From: Gymnogyps californianus
Taxonomy: Eukaryota > Chordata > Aves > Accipitriformes > Cathartidae
NCBI RefSeq assembly: GCF_018139145.2
Contig: NC_059480.1
Coordinates: 11,036,428-11,100,427, forward strand
Direction of reading: 5' to 3'
Length of the DNA stretch: 64,000 bases
The notes below the pieces were generated by a model that was given only the letters and a program-made list of their open reading frames with translations, searched no databases and was not told where the DNA came from. Within the stretch, counting starts at the first letter, position 1. Every line of letters starts with the position of its first letter. The position numbers were made by a program, and so were the translations under genes. This document shows, piece by piece, positions 24,201 through 39,200 of this stretch.

Positions 24201-27200
24201 AAGAGTAGGTTTAGTACTTAGGCTTGGTTCTTGAGTTCTGCTTTGTAAATCCCACAGCTGCTCGGTTTTAGGGAGATTCTAGTCAGTTCATGGGTATAAT
24301 GTTATTGAAAGTGGCTCATGCTAGTTAGAAATCAAAAAATAGGGGTTTAGCTGTTCTAATGGTAGAATCGAAGTAATTTATCTGAGGAAGATAATGCATA
24401 TGTTTTGGGTTGTGTTTGTATGCTGTATAATGCAGCCTCTTGTCTTGAATTCTTTGTTCCAATCTGACTTCTTACACTGCTTTAGCGTAAGAGGAGGCTT
24501 TTCATAGGCTTCCCCCCACCCCTTGCCATGTTAAATAAACATAAAAAATACTTGTCTGTATAGTACTGTGGCTTGATAGTTAACTTTGCATTTATGGCTA
24601 TTAAAGTTATGTTCAGGATTTCCAATCTTCCGGGACCACTGATGTGGCAACATGCTCTCTTTCGTCATGCAAGACATCTGACGCTTCTGTGTTGTGATCT
24701 GACCTTTAGGAGGGGGGCATGTCTTCCTCCTTTAGCAGGAGGGTGTAAAAGAAATGAGAATTCATCTTATCCCACATCATGGTTATAATGTGTAAATTGG
24801 GGAACTTTATAACCTGAACCTTAAAACTCTAGAGCAGTCTTCACTGGAGAGAGAAGCGTGTAGGACGTCTCCAGTTAGGCTAAACAAAATCTTATCTGTG
24901 CTTTAAGTACATTTAATATTGCTGCTTAACAGAACTGAAGATACATGTTTGCTGATGTAAATACTTTGAAGAGCCCTAGTGGATCAGTGTAGAGTAGGTA
25001 CTGCTTAAATAACTTGTGCAGTGCCTTTAAATTGCAACCATTGGTACAATATAGCACTTAAACCATACTTATTGTAAAAATTAATTTCCAGCAGAACCTA
25101 GTGTGAAATTTTAGATATACTGCCTGTGCTGAAAAACATGTGAGTGTGTTAGTGAATAAAATAGTTTACAACTATCTAACTGTGCATCTTAATTAATAGG
25201 AGGAGGGTAAATTGAACAGACTAAGGTAGACAGAACCACTTTTATAATTATTGTAAAACCAAGGGACAGTGATTGGCACATAGTATTTGATGGAGCATAT
25301 TTCTGTGAAATGGCAGGTTGATGCCAAATTTGTTTCTATGCTGTCACTTAATATACGATTCTGCAGTGTCGCTTAGTGAAATGTAATTACTCACATGCAC
25401 AGACCAAGAAGGTGTGTTTAAAAAAAAAAAAAAACCCAAACAACCAAACCTAATACTAGCACCAGCTCTGAAACAATGAATTTTAACTGCATAGAACTCT
25501 TACAGATTCTTTTGAAGTTGCATCATCTTAAAATGAGTATTCACTTCAAAAACATCTTGGATAATAATACAATGTTTTAATAAGTGTTGTTTATTTATGA
25601 TGTAGATGTGGATTTGATTTACAGCTAGACAAAGATGTTAAATTGTTAATTTCAATTTACCAAGGAATTTAAACATTTTAAGACAAGAAATGAATTTGCT
25701 GATGGTTGAGTTGAATAAACTATCTTGAAACCTCTCTCACTAACCTTAATAAAACTTCTGCTGCCTTCTTGTCAAGGTGCTGAACCATGGAGTCTAATTT
25801 TAGATGCTCAGATTTGAAAAATTTGCTTAAGCAAATAGCATTGTGTAAAATTAATACTTATATGCCAATAGGTTTGTATATGACTTCTGCTTTTAAGGTA
25901 CTCTTAAGTTCATTGCATTTCTTAGTAAAATACAATTAATTGTTTATTTTTATCTAAGTGTTTCAAACATTGATTGTCTTAAATCTGTTTTTTTAACGAA
26001 ACTTAGGCTAAAATGTTGCTGCTTAGTGTTCTAATCAGGATTCAACTTTTAACTAAAAATACGGAAATTTTTTAACACAGGATCAGAATTGTCGTCTTAC
26101 ACGTACAGCGTGAATTTAGGTGTCAAGGTGAATTTGCAAACTAAATGCACAACAATTTTTTTCCCCATTATACTTACTCAGAAAGTCAAAATGCTAAAAA
26201 TTTTCTGTAAAAGCTGAGTATAAAGTGTTAATATTTGGAACATCAGATTTTTGTCATACACTGTTTTGATGGATAACAATTTAATTTATAGTTAGTGTTC
26301 TTGGAATAATCATGGAGTTTAAAGAAAACTACTAGTCGTCTTAAATTGGATGCCAGGGATTTTTTTTATTCCTAAAAGCCATCTGAACCAAATTTATAAT
26401 TAAAGTGTAGTAACAAATATAAGCAATAAAGCTAATTCTTATCAGTTGATTTGTGAGCAATTTGGTAGCCCCGTATTACATCCCTGGAAAGTTTCCCCCA
26501 ACTTCCTTTCAGGAAACCTTCTTCTCATACATAACCACAGAATTTTGTGTTCTTTGATGTGTCATAGTTAATGTATATTCTTTTTTTTTTAAGATGGTAT
26601 TGCAAAAATCCAGGCCTGACTAACTTGAATGTTAAACTAACCCCATTGTATTGCCTGAGTTAGTGTCTCCACTGTTTGGCATATGTGGGATGTAATGTTC
26701 TTGTTTCCATTGAGCAAAACACGGCTTGATTTTTTTAATTGTAAGTATTTGTGTGCAAAAGCAGTAGTTAGCATGTATTTAAAGAAAGAGCTTGAAAAGA
26801 AAGGAAGCTTTTTCTTATACTGGCTCTGTTGCTCAGCAGGATTTTTCTCTATGCTTGCAGGTTTTGACTGAACTGGGTTTGACAATGTCAGGCTTTGGCA
26901 GCACAAGTGACTTGAGTTTCTGTTAGCTCTGCTGCAGCAGTCTGGCGTGGATGTGAGAATGGTGCCAATCTTTGCTTAAGGCAGAGCTGCTTAAGTTTTG
27001 AGTTATTGCATTAGTAATGGTATCTCTCATTTGAGAGGACAATAGAAACATTGGGGTTTTGCTTTTCTTGCTGTTACTTGTGTAGTGTTCAGGAGGAGGA
27101 AGAAGACAGACCTGTGGATGGAGGGGCAAAAAGTAAACTAGAAGAAGATGCTGGGAGGAAACAGGAAATATAGGTTAAAGCAAGAGAAAAAGAATCTAAG

Positions 27201-30200
27201 CTGGCGAGTTTAGCTTGAAGAAATCTAGTGATTGGGTAGAAGTTGTAGTAACAATAGGTTGAAGTGAGGGAGGATTTGGAGGGAAAGAAAACTACATACA
27301 ACAGAGGGGCCCAAGATCGAGAGATGAAGGGTAGAGGCAAGGGTGAACAAGTTTGGGGAAGCAGATTAGGATTTAAAAAAAAGTCTAATTATGTTTTCAT
27401 AAATTTGCATAGAAAGTGTCAGAGTGAGTTTGCATGTGCAGTTATAAGCATTGGTCTCCCCTAAAGCTCAATTATTTGACTTTGCATGCTGAATGTTATT
27501 TTGAGATGAGCTTAAACAGCCTTAAGTTGTATGGCAGTACCAAAATGAGTGTGTTTTACAGAGATGGCTCCTGAGTTTAAAACTGACTGACTGCTGGTTG
27601 TAATGTTAAAAGTGATTGTATGATGACAGATTTCCTGAATACTGACTAAATACTTCTTGCTTCTTCTTTTAGACGGGGCTTGAATCCACCCCACAGAGTG
27701 AAGTCAATTTCAATGACTACTTTCACACAACAGGAAATAGAATTTCTGCAGAAACATGGAAATGAAGTAAGTATTATTTGGAGAATATCAAATGGTTTTG
27801 GCACTTTAATATTAAACTTTTAAACACTACTTAAGGAAAACTTGATTTTTTTGTAGCAAAAAGTAGACAGAAGTCTTTTGAAGCCAACATCATTTGAAGT
27901 GATGCTTCTGAAGAGCTCATTTCACTTAGGTAGCTGATCATCATAATGTTACGTGTTATTGCCCAACCCAGACAATCTGGATTCACATGATCAGTATTTC
28001 TGAATTGGGTTTTCTTCTGCATTTGTGTAAGGCAGTATGCATCTGTCTTTTTTTTTTTCTGCAAGCCGAGACCTCGAGACTGACTGCAGCAGTGTTTCCT
28101 GAAAGAGCGTACCGTGACAAAAATAAATTTGTTGCTTGTAGCTGTATTTCTTCTGAGTAGGTGTCAGAAAGTCGTCTAGTAGTTTCAATAGCCTCTTTCT
28201 TTAATGAAAATATATCAGTGTTGAAGATTCTTGAAGAGAGGAAGGAAAGGGAGAATTTTTTTCCTCTAAGGATTGTTATCTAATAAATGTCTATATGTTT
28301 AGAGTGGCTTGGGGCAGCTTTGAAGACAAAAAATTCCAGTGTACTGCCTTTTTGTTCTTCTTAGTAGATGAAAACTAAATCCAAGGTAAATGCTGGATTG
28401 GCTCTATGGGGACACATGGAGCATGTAAACCCTGGATGTGGCTATTGCTGTTTTCAATTTCAGGATGAAGTTTGTATTTTAATACCATACTATAGCATTG
28501 AGGATTTGAGGCAGCTTTTGCTTCTGTTCTGAAGTAGAAGTTCTACTTCACTTTGATTGGATCTGTATTCTGTTTTAGTAGAACTATTGAATGTAGGCTA
28601 TAGAGTGTCTCATCAACATGTTCTTGTTAAGCTTTGTGGGGATATATCCCGTCATTAGCTAAAAGGCTGATACTTAACTTAAACTTGGTCCATTCATAAC
28701 TGTCAGGTTGAAGAATGAAAATAGAAGCAGCAATTTCTTTTTTTATCCTGGTAAATATGCATTATTTGTTGAAATGACTCTTAGAGGATGATTCCTCTAG
28801 ACAGAGCTGGAACAAGGTCTAAACTCTTCCAGACATTATAAAATACTCTTAATGGCTTTGACTAGGTTTTCTTGGAATTGTTTTGGCATGTTAAAGCTGT
28901 ATAACATTGCATATATATGTATATACATATACGTGTGTATATATATGTATAGCATATTGCTGACTTTTGCATAGGGAGAATAATAAAGAATCTTTTGTGG
29001 GTTCAGATATAGTATGTGGGAGTCTCTTTCCATAAGATTAGATTGTAAACTCCAGCTTTGCTTTAACCTTCACAAGCGTAAAAGAAATGTGTGTGTACCT
29101 CCCTCCCTGCATCTGTCTTAATTTCAGTCTTTCGCTGAATCTGCAACAGCTGGAGAACGCTACCAGTTTCATTTTTCACTGATCTGGAACCTTAAGTGAT
29201 CCCTACTCAGTTGATTAGTGTAGTTGTCCTTCTCGTTATAGACCTGACTAGTCTGCCAATCATAATGATTTAATTGATACATAATTTATTATTGACATAA
29301 AAAAAGTTCACAGATCTCTGCAATGCTATACTATGTTTCAAAAACAGGGGTCTTTGTAGTACTTACTCCTCTAAAGTATTGCAGTGATTTAAATGAGCTA
29401 CCTCATAAATGAAGATGTCCTCCTGAGTTTAGTTTTGGGTTGTTGGATAGCAGTGCATTGCCTTAATTCTAAAGTAACACTGAACAGGTATTTGTAATTG
29501 CAGATGGTAGATTTAACAGGTGCTCAAATACTGAACAGAAGTGATATTGTTTTAAACACTGTTAGAAGTTTAAAACCTAATTAAACATGTTTTCACTTTG
29601 TCATGTTTCACATGTTGCAGTAGTTAAATAAGCATTTTGCTTTCTCTTGTTGGTGTTGGACTTTGGAACACTCACCTGCAGATAAGATAAAGTATTGGGC
29701 AGATGAAGTTCATCTGACCTCACAAAAAACCTTCTTTGCTTAGCTTGCTCTTCAGCATAGGTGGCTCTTGTGTATATATTGTTCAAACATGGAACTGTCC
29801 AGCATTTTAGAATGTGGACGTGTGAAACAAAGTACAGTCACTGAATGGTTTAGAAGTTGTAACATTCAGTTGTTTTAGTTCTGCAACTATATATATATAT
29901 ATATAAAAAAAGCTCAACTTCTTGCAATCTAGTATGTTTAACTTCCATTTTTCTTTAGCTTGTAAAATACTTTCGTTCTCACTTTGTCCTCCCAGTCTTT
30001 CTCCAACATGGCCAAGGCCTCTGTGGTAAGCTTTCTTGCTTCCAGATGAGTAGATCATGGTGTACAATAGGGCACTCTTTCTGAATAGAAAGGAAAAGAG
30101 CAAGAAAGCTTCCCTGAGATAAGGTAGTTATTAAGGTGGTGAGTTGTTCTTAGAGGAAGTAGTTTTCCACTCTCCTTCAAAGAGTATTTATAAGGTCAAT

Positions 30201-33200
30201 GTATTGTATGAGGCTGAAGTTCTCTTAAAAAAAAAAAAAAAAAACCTGAACAAAAAAACCCCAACCAAAAACAAACCCCCAAAAAACAACCCACAACCTA
30301 ATATCTGAAATAGTAACTTTTCCTCAGTTGTCGCAAACGGCCATCTTTGTGGCACACGTGGGTGAAACATTCAGTTACTAAAAGGCTTCCACAAAGCAAC
30401 TGCTTTGGGAAGAGATTATTCAGAGCAGCTTTTCTTTGTGTGTGAGACACCATCTTGTTCCCTGTATATACACCTGTGACAGGAAGACATTCCTTGGAGG
30501 TAACTTGAATGGTTTTTTTGGATGAGTTTTTACTGCTTCAATACTGCTCTATTAGAAGACATCTATATTTTGGTGTTGCTTACTCATCTGCAGGTATAAA
30601 CAGATGTCCAGACTCTGGTTTTGCTCGTGTTGGGCTTAGCTCATTTTTGCAGCAAGAATGGAGGCATCTTCAAGCTGGTATTCCTCAAGTGCCTTCTGAA
30701 GTGCTTTTGAAGGATAAAGGCAATTCTGACTCACTGGGTAGGATTTTTCCTGTCCTCGTTCTCTTCATGAAGAGCAGTGTGAGGTATTTTCACACTGTAT
30801 TTTCATATTAAGAATAATGAGGAGAGAGTGGTATGGAGATGGTTCTGATTGAATACTCATAATCAAATGAGGCTAACATTGATTAGGCCTCTGATTCAGT
30901 AGTGCAATGGTAGTAGAAAGTAAACTCATGGTTTGCAGAAAGTGGAGGTGGTACTAATCTCATGTTGCCGTTATAGCTGTGAATATTTATTCAGAAGCTT
31001 TCCCCTGAAGCTGAAAAATAGTATTATGAGGCAAACCAGTTACATAGTTTTTCTACTGCACTTTTGAAAAGTGCCAGATATTTTAGAACCTTTCCAAATA
31101 GCCTATTTTAATGTGCACATGGTGGGGAAAAAAAAAGATTTGGATGGTCTTGTACTTGGAAAATCTGTGTTTCTCTGGAGGCAAAGACCATGTTTACCTG
31201 AGCTAATGAGTAGAATGCTATGTGGGTATGCTCAACTGCTTGGGGTTAGTTTAACAGTGCTTAATTTTGTTTTGATGCCAGTCTTCCTGACTCCTGATAG
31301 CACCTGTGCAAGTACCAGTTTCCCGCACTCTTGCAGAACTAGTAGCAGTACGGGGCTGGTTCAGAGCTGGTGTTTGGCCTGACCAAAATGCTTTCCTAGA
31401 ATCTCCTTTACTATGGAATGTGGCCTAGAAACCCTGGAGTGGAAAGAGCAGTACTAAGCTGGAGCTGATGAGTCCTGACAGCATGAGCTGTGCAGTCAGG
31501 TGTCCTTGTAGTACATCCCTGGTTCTGCTAATACGACACAGAGATGCATGAGCTGATTGCGTATAGAACAATGTCTTTGTTAGCAGGATTTACTAGCTTG
31601 GACTCTGTGCTTATGAAAGCAGCTATAGCTTCTGGACCCAAACTGGCTTTGAAATCAGTATACTGGCAGTATAAAATTCTTTTAACCTACAGAGATTAAT
31701 GAATAATATTGACATCAGAAGTGCTGAATTACTAAACAAAGCTATAACTTGCTTACATAAGGGAACTGTTTCCAAATCTTTCTTCCTGTGGTGAGTGTTA
31801 TGTTTTGGAACATAGTTTTGTTGTGTGGTAATCTGTAGTTCTTTGCACTGTCAGCATTACATTTGGTGCATAACTGAGGATATTGAGGGGGAGGGGGAGA
31901 AGAAAAAATCTAATTTGGCATTTACCAGACTGCTGAAAGGTGGTGTCTTATTAGAGCTTTTTAAACTGGACAGACGTGTAATCTTCCTATGCAATGGTAA
32001 GTCTGGGTCTAAACAAGAAGTGCTGTGGGTCTAGTTGTGTGCTTTTTCCTAGTTGAAGTGCAGCTTCTACCAGCAGAATTACTTGCCCTATTATAGCTTT
32101 TCCTTGCCATGCTGCTCTCACTGTGTACAAGAGAAGGTGGCTTCGTGAGCAAAAACTTAATTTTGCTGGCCTAACTGAATTTTTATTATTCCTAACTAGC
32201 ACAACTATGCTAACAGGAGTTTCTAAAGTGTGGTGGCTCAATGTGTTGTGTAAGCAGAAGGCCTTTGTCTCTCCCATATCCGCCTTCCCACACACACTGG
32301 AGATCTGTATCAGTGAAATAGTTATGAAATGGTAAAATATTGTTTGGTGGTTGAAATACGTAGCATTGGAATAGAAATAACTGAAACCTCAGATTGTCTC
32401 AGGCTTTTTGCAAAATTTGATGGATAATGCTGGCTTTTTTGTTTATTAGAAGTTTTTTAGTGTGCCTGTCCTTCCCCACCTTCCCAGCTCTATAAAAACA
32501 CACACAAAAACCCCACAAACATGACGACAAACGTAGAAGCAAAACCAAAAGCGAAACATTTGTGGAGAACCGGTACCTTTATGTTGTTAGCCTTTCAGCC
32601 CTGCCTGGAACTCCTGAAAGCCTGAAATGTTTCTAGGAGGCTGAGTTTTAAACCAGAAGCCTTTCTGGTCAACTTTATTTTGCAGAGTACCAGATGTGCA
32701 ATGAACGGGATGAGTTCTTTGTTCCTTTCTGTCAAAGCTGAAAACAAGGGTAATTACTCAAACTGTAGGGCTACAAACGTAAATAGTGTATGGAAAACAC
32801 GATAGGTAAATGCAGTTATTCTAGGAAAAACAGTTTCTCCCTCAAATAGAATAGTTGTTGAGTGCAGATTCAGGGAAACCAATGGTATGAAGAGAAATAT
32901 AGGTAAAGACTTTATTATAACATACAGTATGCACTTGGCCCAATTTCTCCTTTCAACGATATATTTAAGTTAAGGCAACTCACAGTTTCTGCCTTGCTAC
33001 CTCCTGGGTTTTTATCTAGGTCAGGGTGAGTAGGTTGAAGCTGGTTGTGATTCCCTTTCCCTCTTTGCTTCATGCTGTAGTTACTGATCTAATTCTGAAC
33101 TTCCCAATACCTAGTTGCCAAATGTCTAATGACATCCCTTGCAGGATTGAAGCTTGCTGGCAGAAAACAGGTACTGTTCTTCCCAAACCAGTTGTAAAAG

Positions 33201-36200
33201 GATTCTCATGAACTTTTAAATTTCATGAAGATAACTGCTGAATCTTGTTTTCTGCTTATTGTTACCTGACAAGATAAAAATTCGCCTTGTCTTGGTACTT
33301 TGCAGCTCTCACAATATAGTAACGGCAGATAAAACTTCAAAGTCTTGCTTCTGTCAACCCTTCAACAAAAGTAGACTTTCAAATGCTGCATATGCTTAAT
33401 CATTCTGACTTCAGTGCTTTTGTTTTTTCTTCTTGCTGTACTGGTAAACCAGTGGGACATGGACTAATTATACTTTTCAGGGACAGTGGACAATGATCAT
33501 GGATTGTTGGATATGGTCCACTGTTTCTAGGGGCTTCCACATAACTTGAATGTTTACTCTTGGCTCCAGCTTGCCAGGCTCTTCTCCTAAGCAGAGCATT
33601 TTGCTTAATAGAGCTTTGGTTATGAAAAGGAGGAGTATAGCAAGGCTTTTGGTGAATGAACAGAGCTTTTGAGCAGAGGCTTATTTGTGCTGCTGTTGCA
33701 AAAAGAACAGTATTAATATTAAATGGCTGAACCAGAGGTTCCCCAAGAAGGTGGTGCGATGTAGAAGGATTTCAGAAAGCCATAGAATTTTTAGGCCTGG
33801 TACCTTAATAGTAATGTTGTGTAACTCTGTGGTGAGTTGGGATGCTTCTTCATGTGTTATCTGTAAAAGCAAAGGAATGAGTAGTTCTGTTAAAATGGAG
33901 CTTAAGATGTATCATGAAACTTGAGCAGTAGCATTTTCTGAATCAGCTCTGCAAGTCTGATTGATTTATGGAGTAGCTAGAGAGGTGTTTTGAAATACAT
34001 GCTCTTTGGGATATCAGATTTGAATTTCTCAAAGCATATATTGTTTTGAATTTTTGCTTCTTTTGAAAATTACTTCCTTTTTTTCCCCCTCAAATAGTAA
34101 GTTTGTATTAGAAAACTAAGAAGAAAACTTCTGGTTTACTAGAGCAACTGGTTGCTTAAAGCTTCGTTTTGTGCAGATTTATATGCCCTTTACTGTCTTT
34201 TTGCACTTTTTTCCCCATGTCCTGCAAGTAATGGCTGGGCAAGAGTCAGCACATACTGTGAATAACTGTGTGCTGATTTGTTCGGGTGTCCTGCCTAGGC
34301 AGCTGTCAGGCCAGACAGAACATAGAACTGAAGCTCATGTTGAAGTATTGGCAGCTGAAGTTGCCAATTTGATTTTTCTACATTTCCACTGTGGTGGTTT
34401 TTTTTTTTTTTACAGTTAATCTTTTAGTATCTCAAGTGCTGTCAAATTCCAATAGTGGATTTAAAGGCAGTGATTAGTGGGGAGTAGTCAGGGTACCAAA
34501 GATGTAAATGCTGAGTGATCATTCCCTACCATAACTCAACAGCAAGTTGTATGGCATAAATTTCCTTGATCTTTATCATAGGAGTAACTTTTAAATAGCT
34601 TTGAAATAAAAAATGTGATGGCCTGATCAGTAAAAATGTTCACGTTTCTCACAGCAAGCTTTTCTTTGCACAAGATTCAGTACTGTTAGTGACTTAAGAC
34701 TGTGGAAAGATAACTATTTCAAAAAACAACAATTGTATGACAATGCAAGTTCTGTTTCTGATGACAATATTTTTTATTTTAATTTCCAATTCTGATTTTT
34801 ATCCTATGGTATTGCACGGGGCACACTGCCATTTGCTTTTTTGTAGATAGCTGAAAATTGTGTATTATGGCTCGCTTGAAGCATAATCAATGCAGTATTG
34901 TGGATCCCTGTCAAGTCAGATGATAGTAACAAAAGTATAGCTAGAAAGAGCATACAGGTCACCAGCAAACAAGGAAAGACAACAGGCCTTTTATTGTGTT
35001 CTGAATGCTTGCTTGGAACGGCTGCTGATGTTCAAAGCATTGTGTGGTACTTCATACAGAAATAGACAAAACTGTGCCTTTTAGTAGTTTCTTGTGTGAT
35101 ATTAAAGCTTTATAAAACTTGGCTTTCTAAAGGACTTGTCTGTATTTAAGACTTCTAAGAAGTTGTACTTTCTCTCAGAACTCTTTAGGTAAAGAAATTT
35201 TATGTGAAATTTAATTTGCATCTCTGGTGTGGTAAAGTAAATGTTTTAACCTGTGTTTGTATAGCTACTGCTGTCAAACTCTGTTAAAATGAGAACTTCT
35301 TGCTGAAGCGTGTGTGACATAAGTCTAGATTCTTTTGCTTGGTGGTTGTGTGTTATTGTGTGTTGCCAATTAGTAATACTGTTCTCTCTGCTACCGGTAA
35401 CAGAGAACCAATAAAGAGTGCCTGGCAGGTTTAATTAAATAAATTATAATAGTGACTTAAGGCATATTTCAGCTGTTACTGCTTTTGTGTTTAGGTATTT
35501 AGAAGAAATTAGTTGCTCCAGGAAACACTTTTGGAAGCCTGCTTTCTGAAGGTTTGCAAAAATTACAATGCAGTGCAAGAACTGACGCCTTTAAGAAGCT
35601 TGCATCCTTTTAAACCAGCAATGTGTTTGGACAGCACAGTCCTCCTCCGTACCTGTTTGCATATTCATACAACTGTTATCTACTATAGCTGCATAGCTGG
35701 TAAATGATTTAAAGTCACACAGGACCTTTTTTTTCTGATTTCTCCTAGAAATCTGTGGTGGTCAGGAAGCCTTGAGACTATTTGATGTCGAGTTGGGTTG
35801 TTTTTTTTTTTTTCTTTTCCCCTCACTCTGAATGCTTAGGCACCTCAGGGTGAAGATGAAGCAGAAAACTGGGAGGGAGAAAGGTGAAAAACTGGGTTGT
35901 GGTTTGACTGTTGCTGTGAGTTGATCTCAGTGCAGATTTCACTGGTACTAGTGACATGGTAATTGTGATGAATTTCTTTGATCTGACTTGTTTTGGGTGG
36001 TAGGAGAAAGGGGGGTAATTTAATGGCCTGATATGGGGGGGGAAGAGGACTTCCTCTTTTATTCACTAGTACATCTTAGGCTGGATGCAAACTCATCATC
36101 ACGGTACTGCCCGGAGTGTTACTCTGCTAGGTGCAGGATCAAGTAGGGGCTGTTCTAACACTTGTTTTTCTGCTTGTCTGAAATTAGGCACAACTTTTTC

Positions 36201-39200
36201 TTTTCTTCAGTGTTTCCTGATGTTCCTCCCAATACTGAAGTTGGGGTTGGGGGGGACTGTGTACATTTGGACACCACCAACTCCTGCTGCCAGGTATTCC
36301 GTAACTAGCCACAAACAGGACTCCTCTTCCTCCTAGCAATCATATGACTGGTACAGTTATACTCACAAATCTAAGTATGGAAAGACTACTGCTGGCCCAC
36401 ATCAGACTATCCACTGCAGATGTTTAAAGCTATACCCATAAAAGTTTTGACTTCATAAATTTTGTCAGCAAAAAGTAGTGCTTATGTGAAAGATTGCTAC
36501 TATTAAAATAGTGCTTCATGCTCTTAGCTATTATTTTAGAACAGACTTGTGACTTTTTGACTAAGTTTATATCTTCTAACTTTGTATGAAGAAGTATTAA
36601 ACAAATACCTTCAGTTTCGTTTCATCTATTACCATACTGCAAATAATGACTGTTTAAATTTACGAACTCAGATCAGTGCATTGAACTTAACCCTTTTGTG
36701 GAGTACAATTGCTGAATGAATGCTGAATAGCTGAGTTTGTTTGAAGTAGGAACTACTGATCTTATTTTTAGATGAGTGTTTAAATCACTAATTTAGAGCT
36801 ATCCTTTGATCATTAGATCTGTTTCCCGTTGTTGTTTCTCTCTATCCAGTAGATGACAGTAAGGACTGTGGAGTGTTGGACATGCAAGCAGGCTATATAA
36901 AATTGAGACATCAAGTATGAAATACATACTTAGGCTGTCTGTCTAATCTCTCTAATCCTGAGCAATCTTTGAAATGACCTGTAAGATCTATCACATTTGA
37001 CAACTAGCGCTCCCCAAGATGCTAAGTTGCTACAATTTTAGTGAAGTTAGCTGGCCAAGTGAAGAAAACATCTCTGAGGAAGATGATGTAGTGGAAGTAT
37101 CACAGCTTCTACCTTGATTTGCCAGCTTTCAAGGCAATCGGTTTATGTAGCTCTTGCTTGTTAGAGCATGTGCTTCCTCTGAAGGTCATGGGGACAATGC
37201 TGAAAACCTGACACTATTGCAGGGATAGAGGGCAGCATTTGTAGGAGGCATGTAAGAGGGATGGTCAGGACTATTTCAGAAAGGGTGTGGGAAGAAAGGG
37301 TATGCATAATAAAAACAAAGCTTTTTTGCCTCCGCTTCTCTGGAAGAAACCTGTTCTAAAATGGCAGAGTCTGTTTTTAGAGGGTAGCTAATGTTTGGTG
37401 TATCGTTTGGGTGCATATTCAGGTTACTTGCCGAGTAGTCTTAAGTGCTTAAAGAAAATATTTTAAGTGTGACAACTCCTGGTCTTGTTTAGTTTTGAGA
37501 ACAGTCACCTTTCCTCCTGTTTTGGTCAGGAATTAAAGCTAAACATATTGAGAATTTTGCAATTGCTTCAACTTCTGCTCACTCACAACTACAATTAGAA
37601 AATTAAAGCAGAGCAAGAGTACTTTTCCCCCTCCTCATACCCGCACTCAAATGAAATATATATGATACCATAGAAACTACATCATGGTAAGAAAGGCTGT
37701 TTTTAAAAAAAAAAAGTTCCTATACTCAAATAGTAATCATAAGTATAAATACTAAACCTCAGATCCTTTAAAAGCTACCATCTGGGGCTTACGGCATATG
37801 GAATCTGTTGAGACAGTTTAAACCCTGAAGTACAGGTAAGGGAATGTGTAGAATTAGGTGAAGGAGAAGAGTCTTAAAGATCACAAGTAGAAATCAGGTG
37901 CTTTGCCCCTTCATGAGTACATACTACAAATATTTTGTAAAAGCAGTATTTGATGGTGAAATTGGATGCTAGGATTTGCTTGCCCTGCTGTGACAGATGG
38001 TCTTTTGACTTTTAAGTATTTAGACCAGTACATGGTGCACCAGTCAGTTGTTAAAGCAGCTCAGTCTGGAACAAAAAATGTGCAGCCACACACTTTTTAA
38101 TGGTTTGATGTATTAACAATTGTAAACTTAAATGGGTTTTGAATTAAGATATTTTCCCTGATTAATCTGTGGTTGTTTTTTTTATAAGGTGTGCAAACAG
38201 ATTTGGCTAGGCCTATTCGATGATAGATCATCAGCAATTCCAGACTTCAGGGATCCACAGAAAGTAAAGGAATTTCTACAGGAAAAATATGAAAAGAAAA
38301 GATGGTAAGATATCTTTATAATTATAAAAATTGCCTCTATGACAGAAGTGAAGATGGACTGTTATCCTCACATTCTTGAGTGTGCTTTCCTTCTTGTGTG
38401 CTCTTTGGACTAGATTGCACAGCTCTGTAAAGTAAAATGATTCCTGAACTTTATTCAGAGCTCCTACAGGAAGCAGAGAAGACAAACTTTAAAGAAGTTT
38501 CTCAATGTGTAATTCATATTGATGGAACAGAAATGGCTTAAGGGGATGTCAACAACAGTGTAAAGTAAGAGTTTTGCAGGCTTTTATTAGGAGGTGGAAG
38601 ACAGGTGTGGTTTGTATTAAATAAGTGCTATAAAATATTGATGACTTGGAATTCTAGTCCATTTTTTAAAAAATATCTGGCATATTTAACTAATGGGTAT
38701 CTTGCAAACTACTGATAGAATTTGTTGCAGGGTCAGTGGTTAAAATAGCAAAGCTGAGATCTACGAGTTCTCACACTTGAGTCTTATGAATGTTGAGCAG
38801 AAGTTTTCATGTTAAACTTGTAAAAACCGTTGCTCTTTTTGAATGTAGGTATGTTCCTCCAGAGCAAGCAAAGGTGGTGGCATCAGTCCACGCATCCATA
38901 TCAGGGTCTTCTGCTAGTAGTACAAGCAGCACACCTGAGGTGAAGCCACTCAAATCTCTCTTGGGAGAAGCTGCACCCACACTGCACTTAAACAAGGGCA
39001 CACCCAGCCAAGTGAGTAATGACAGAGCTGAAGAGCACAGAACTGTTCAGCAGTACTTTCTCTTTTAGTGGCACAAGAATTCTTGCAATAGCAACTGTTA
39101 CCTAATAATATGATCACTAAAGACAGCTTTATTTTATGTGTTTTGTTGAAGTATACAGGTGTTTGCAGATCAGGTTCTAAATTAAGCTTGTTTCTATTGA

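Larger units (their letters stand above)
27767..38188 (+). other. AGFG1: AGFG1 intron 2
   Basis: The longest intron, 10.4 kb and AT-rich. It holds TA/TG microsatellites near 28.9 and 29.9 kb, a 21-bp odd palindrome at 28530-28550, and an A/C-rich tract at 30227-30300. I recognise no gene or full transposon in it. Confidence 0.85.

Noticed and set aside
33685..33924. Possible LINE coding fragment (GSPRR-like stretch)
   Set aside because: The similarity to CR1 was too weak to call by eye.
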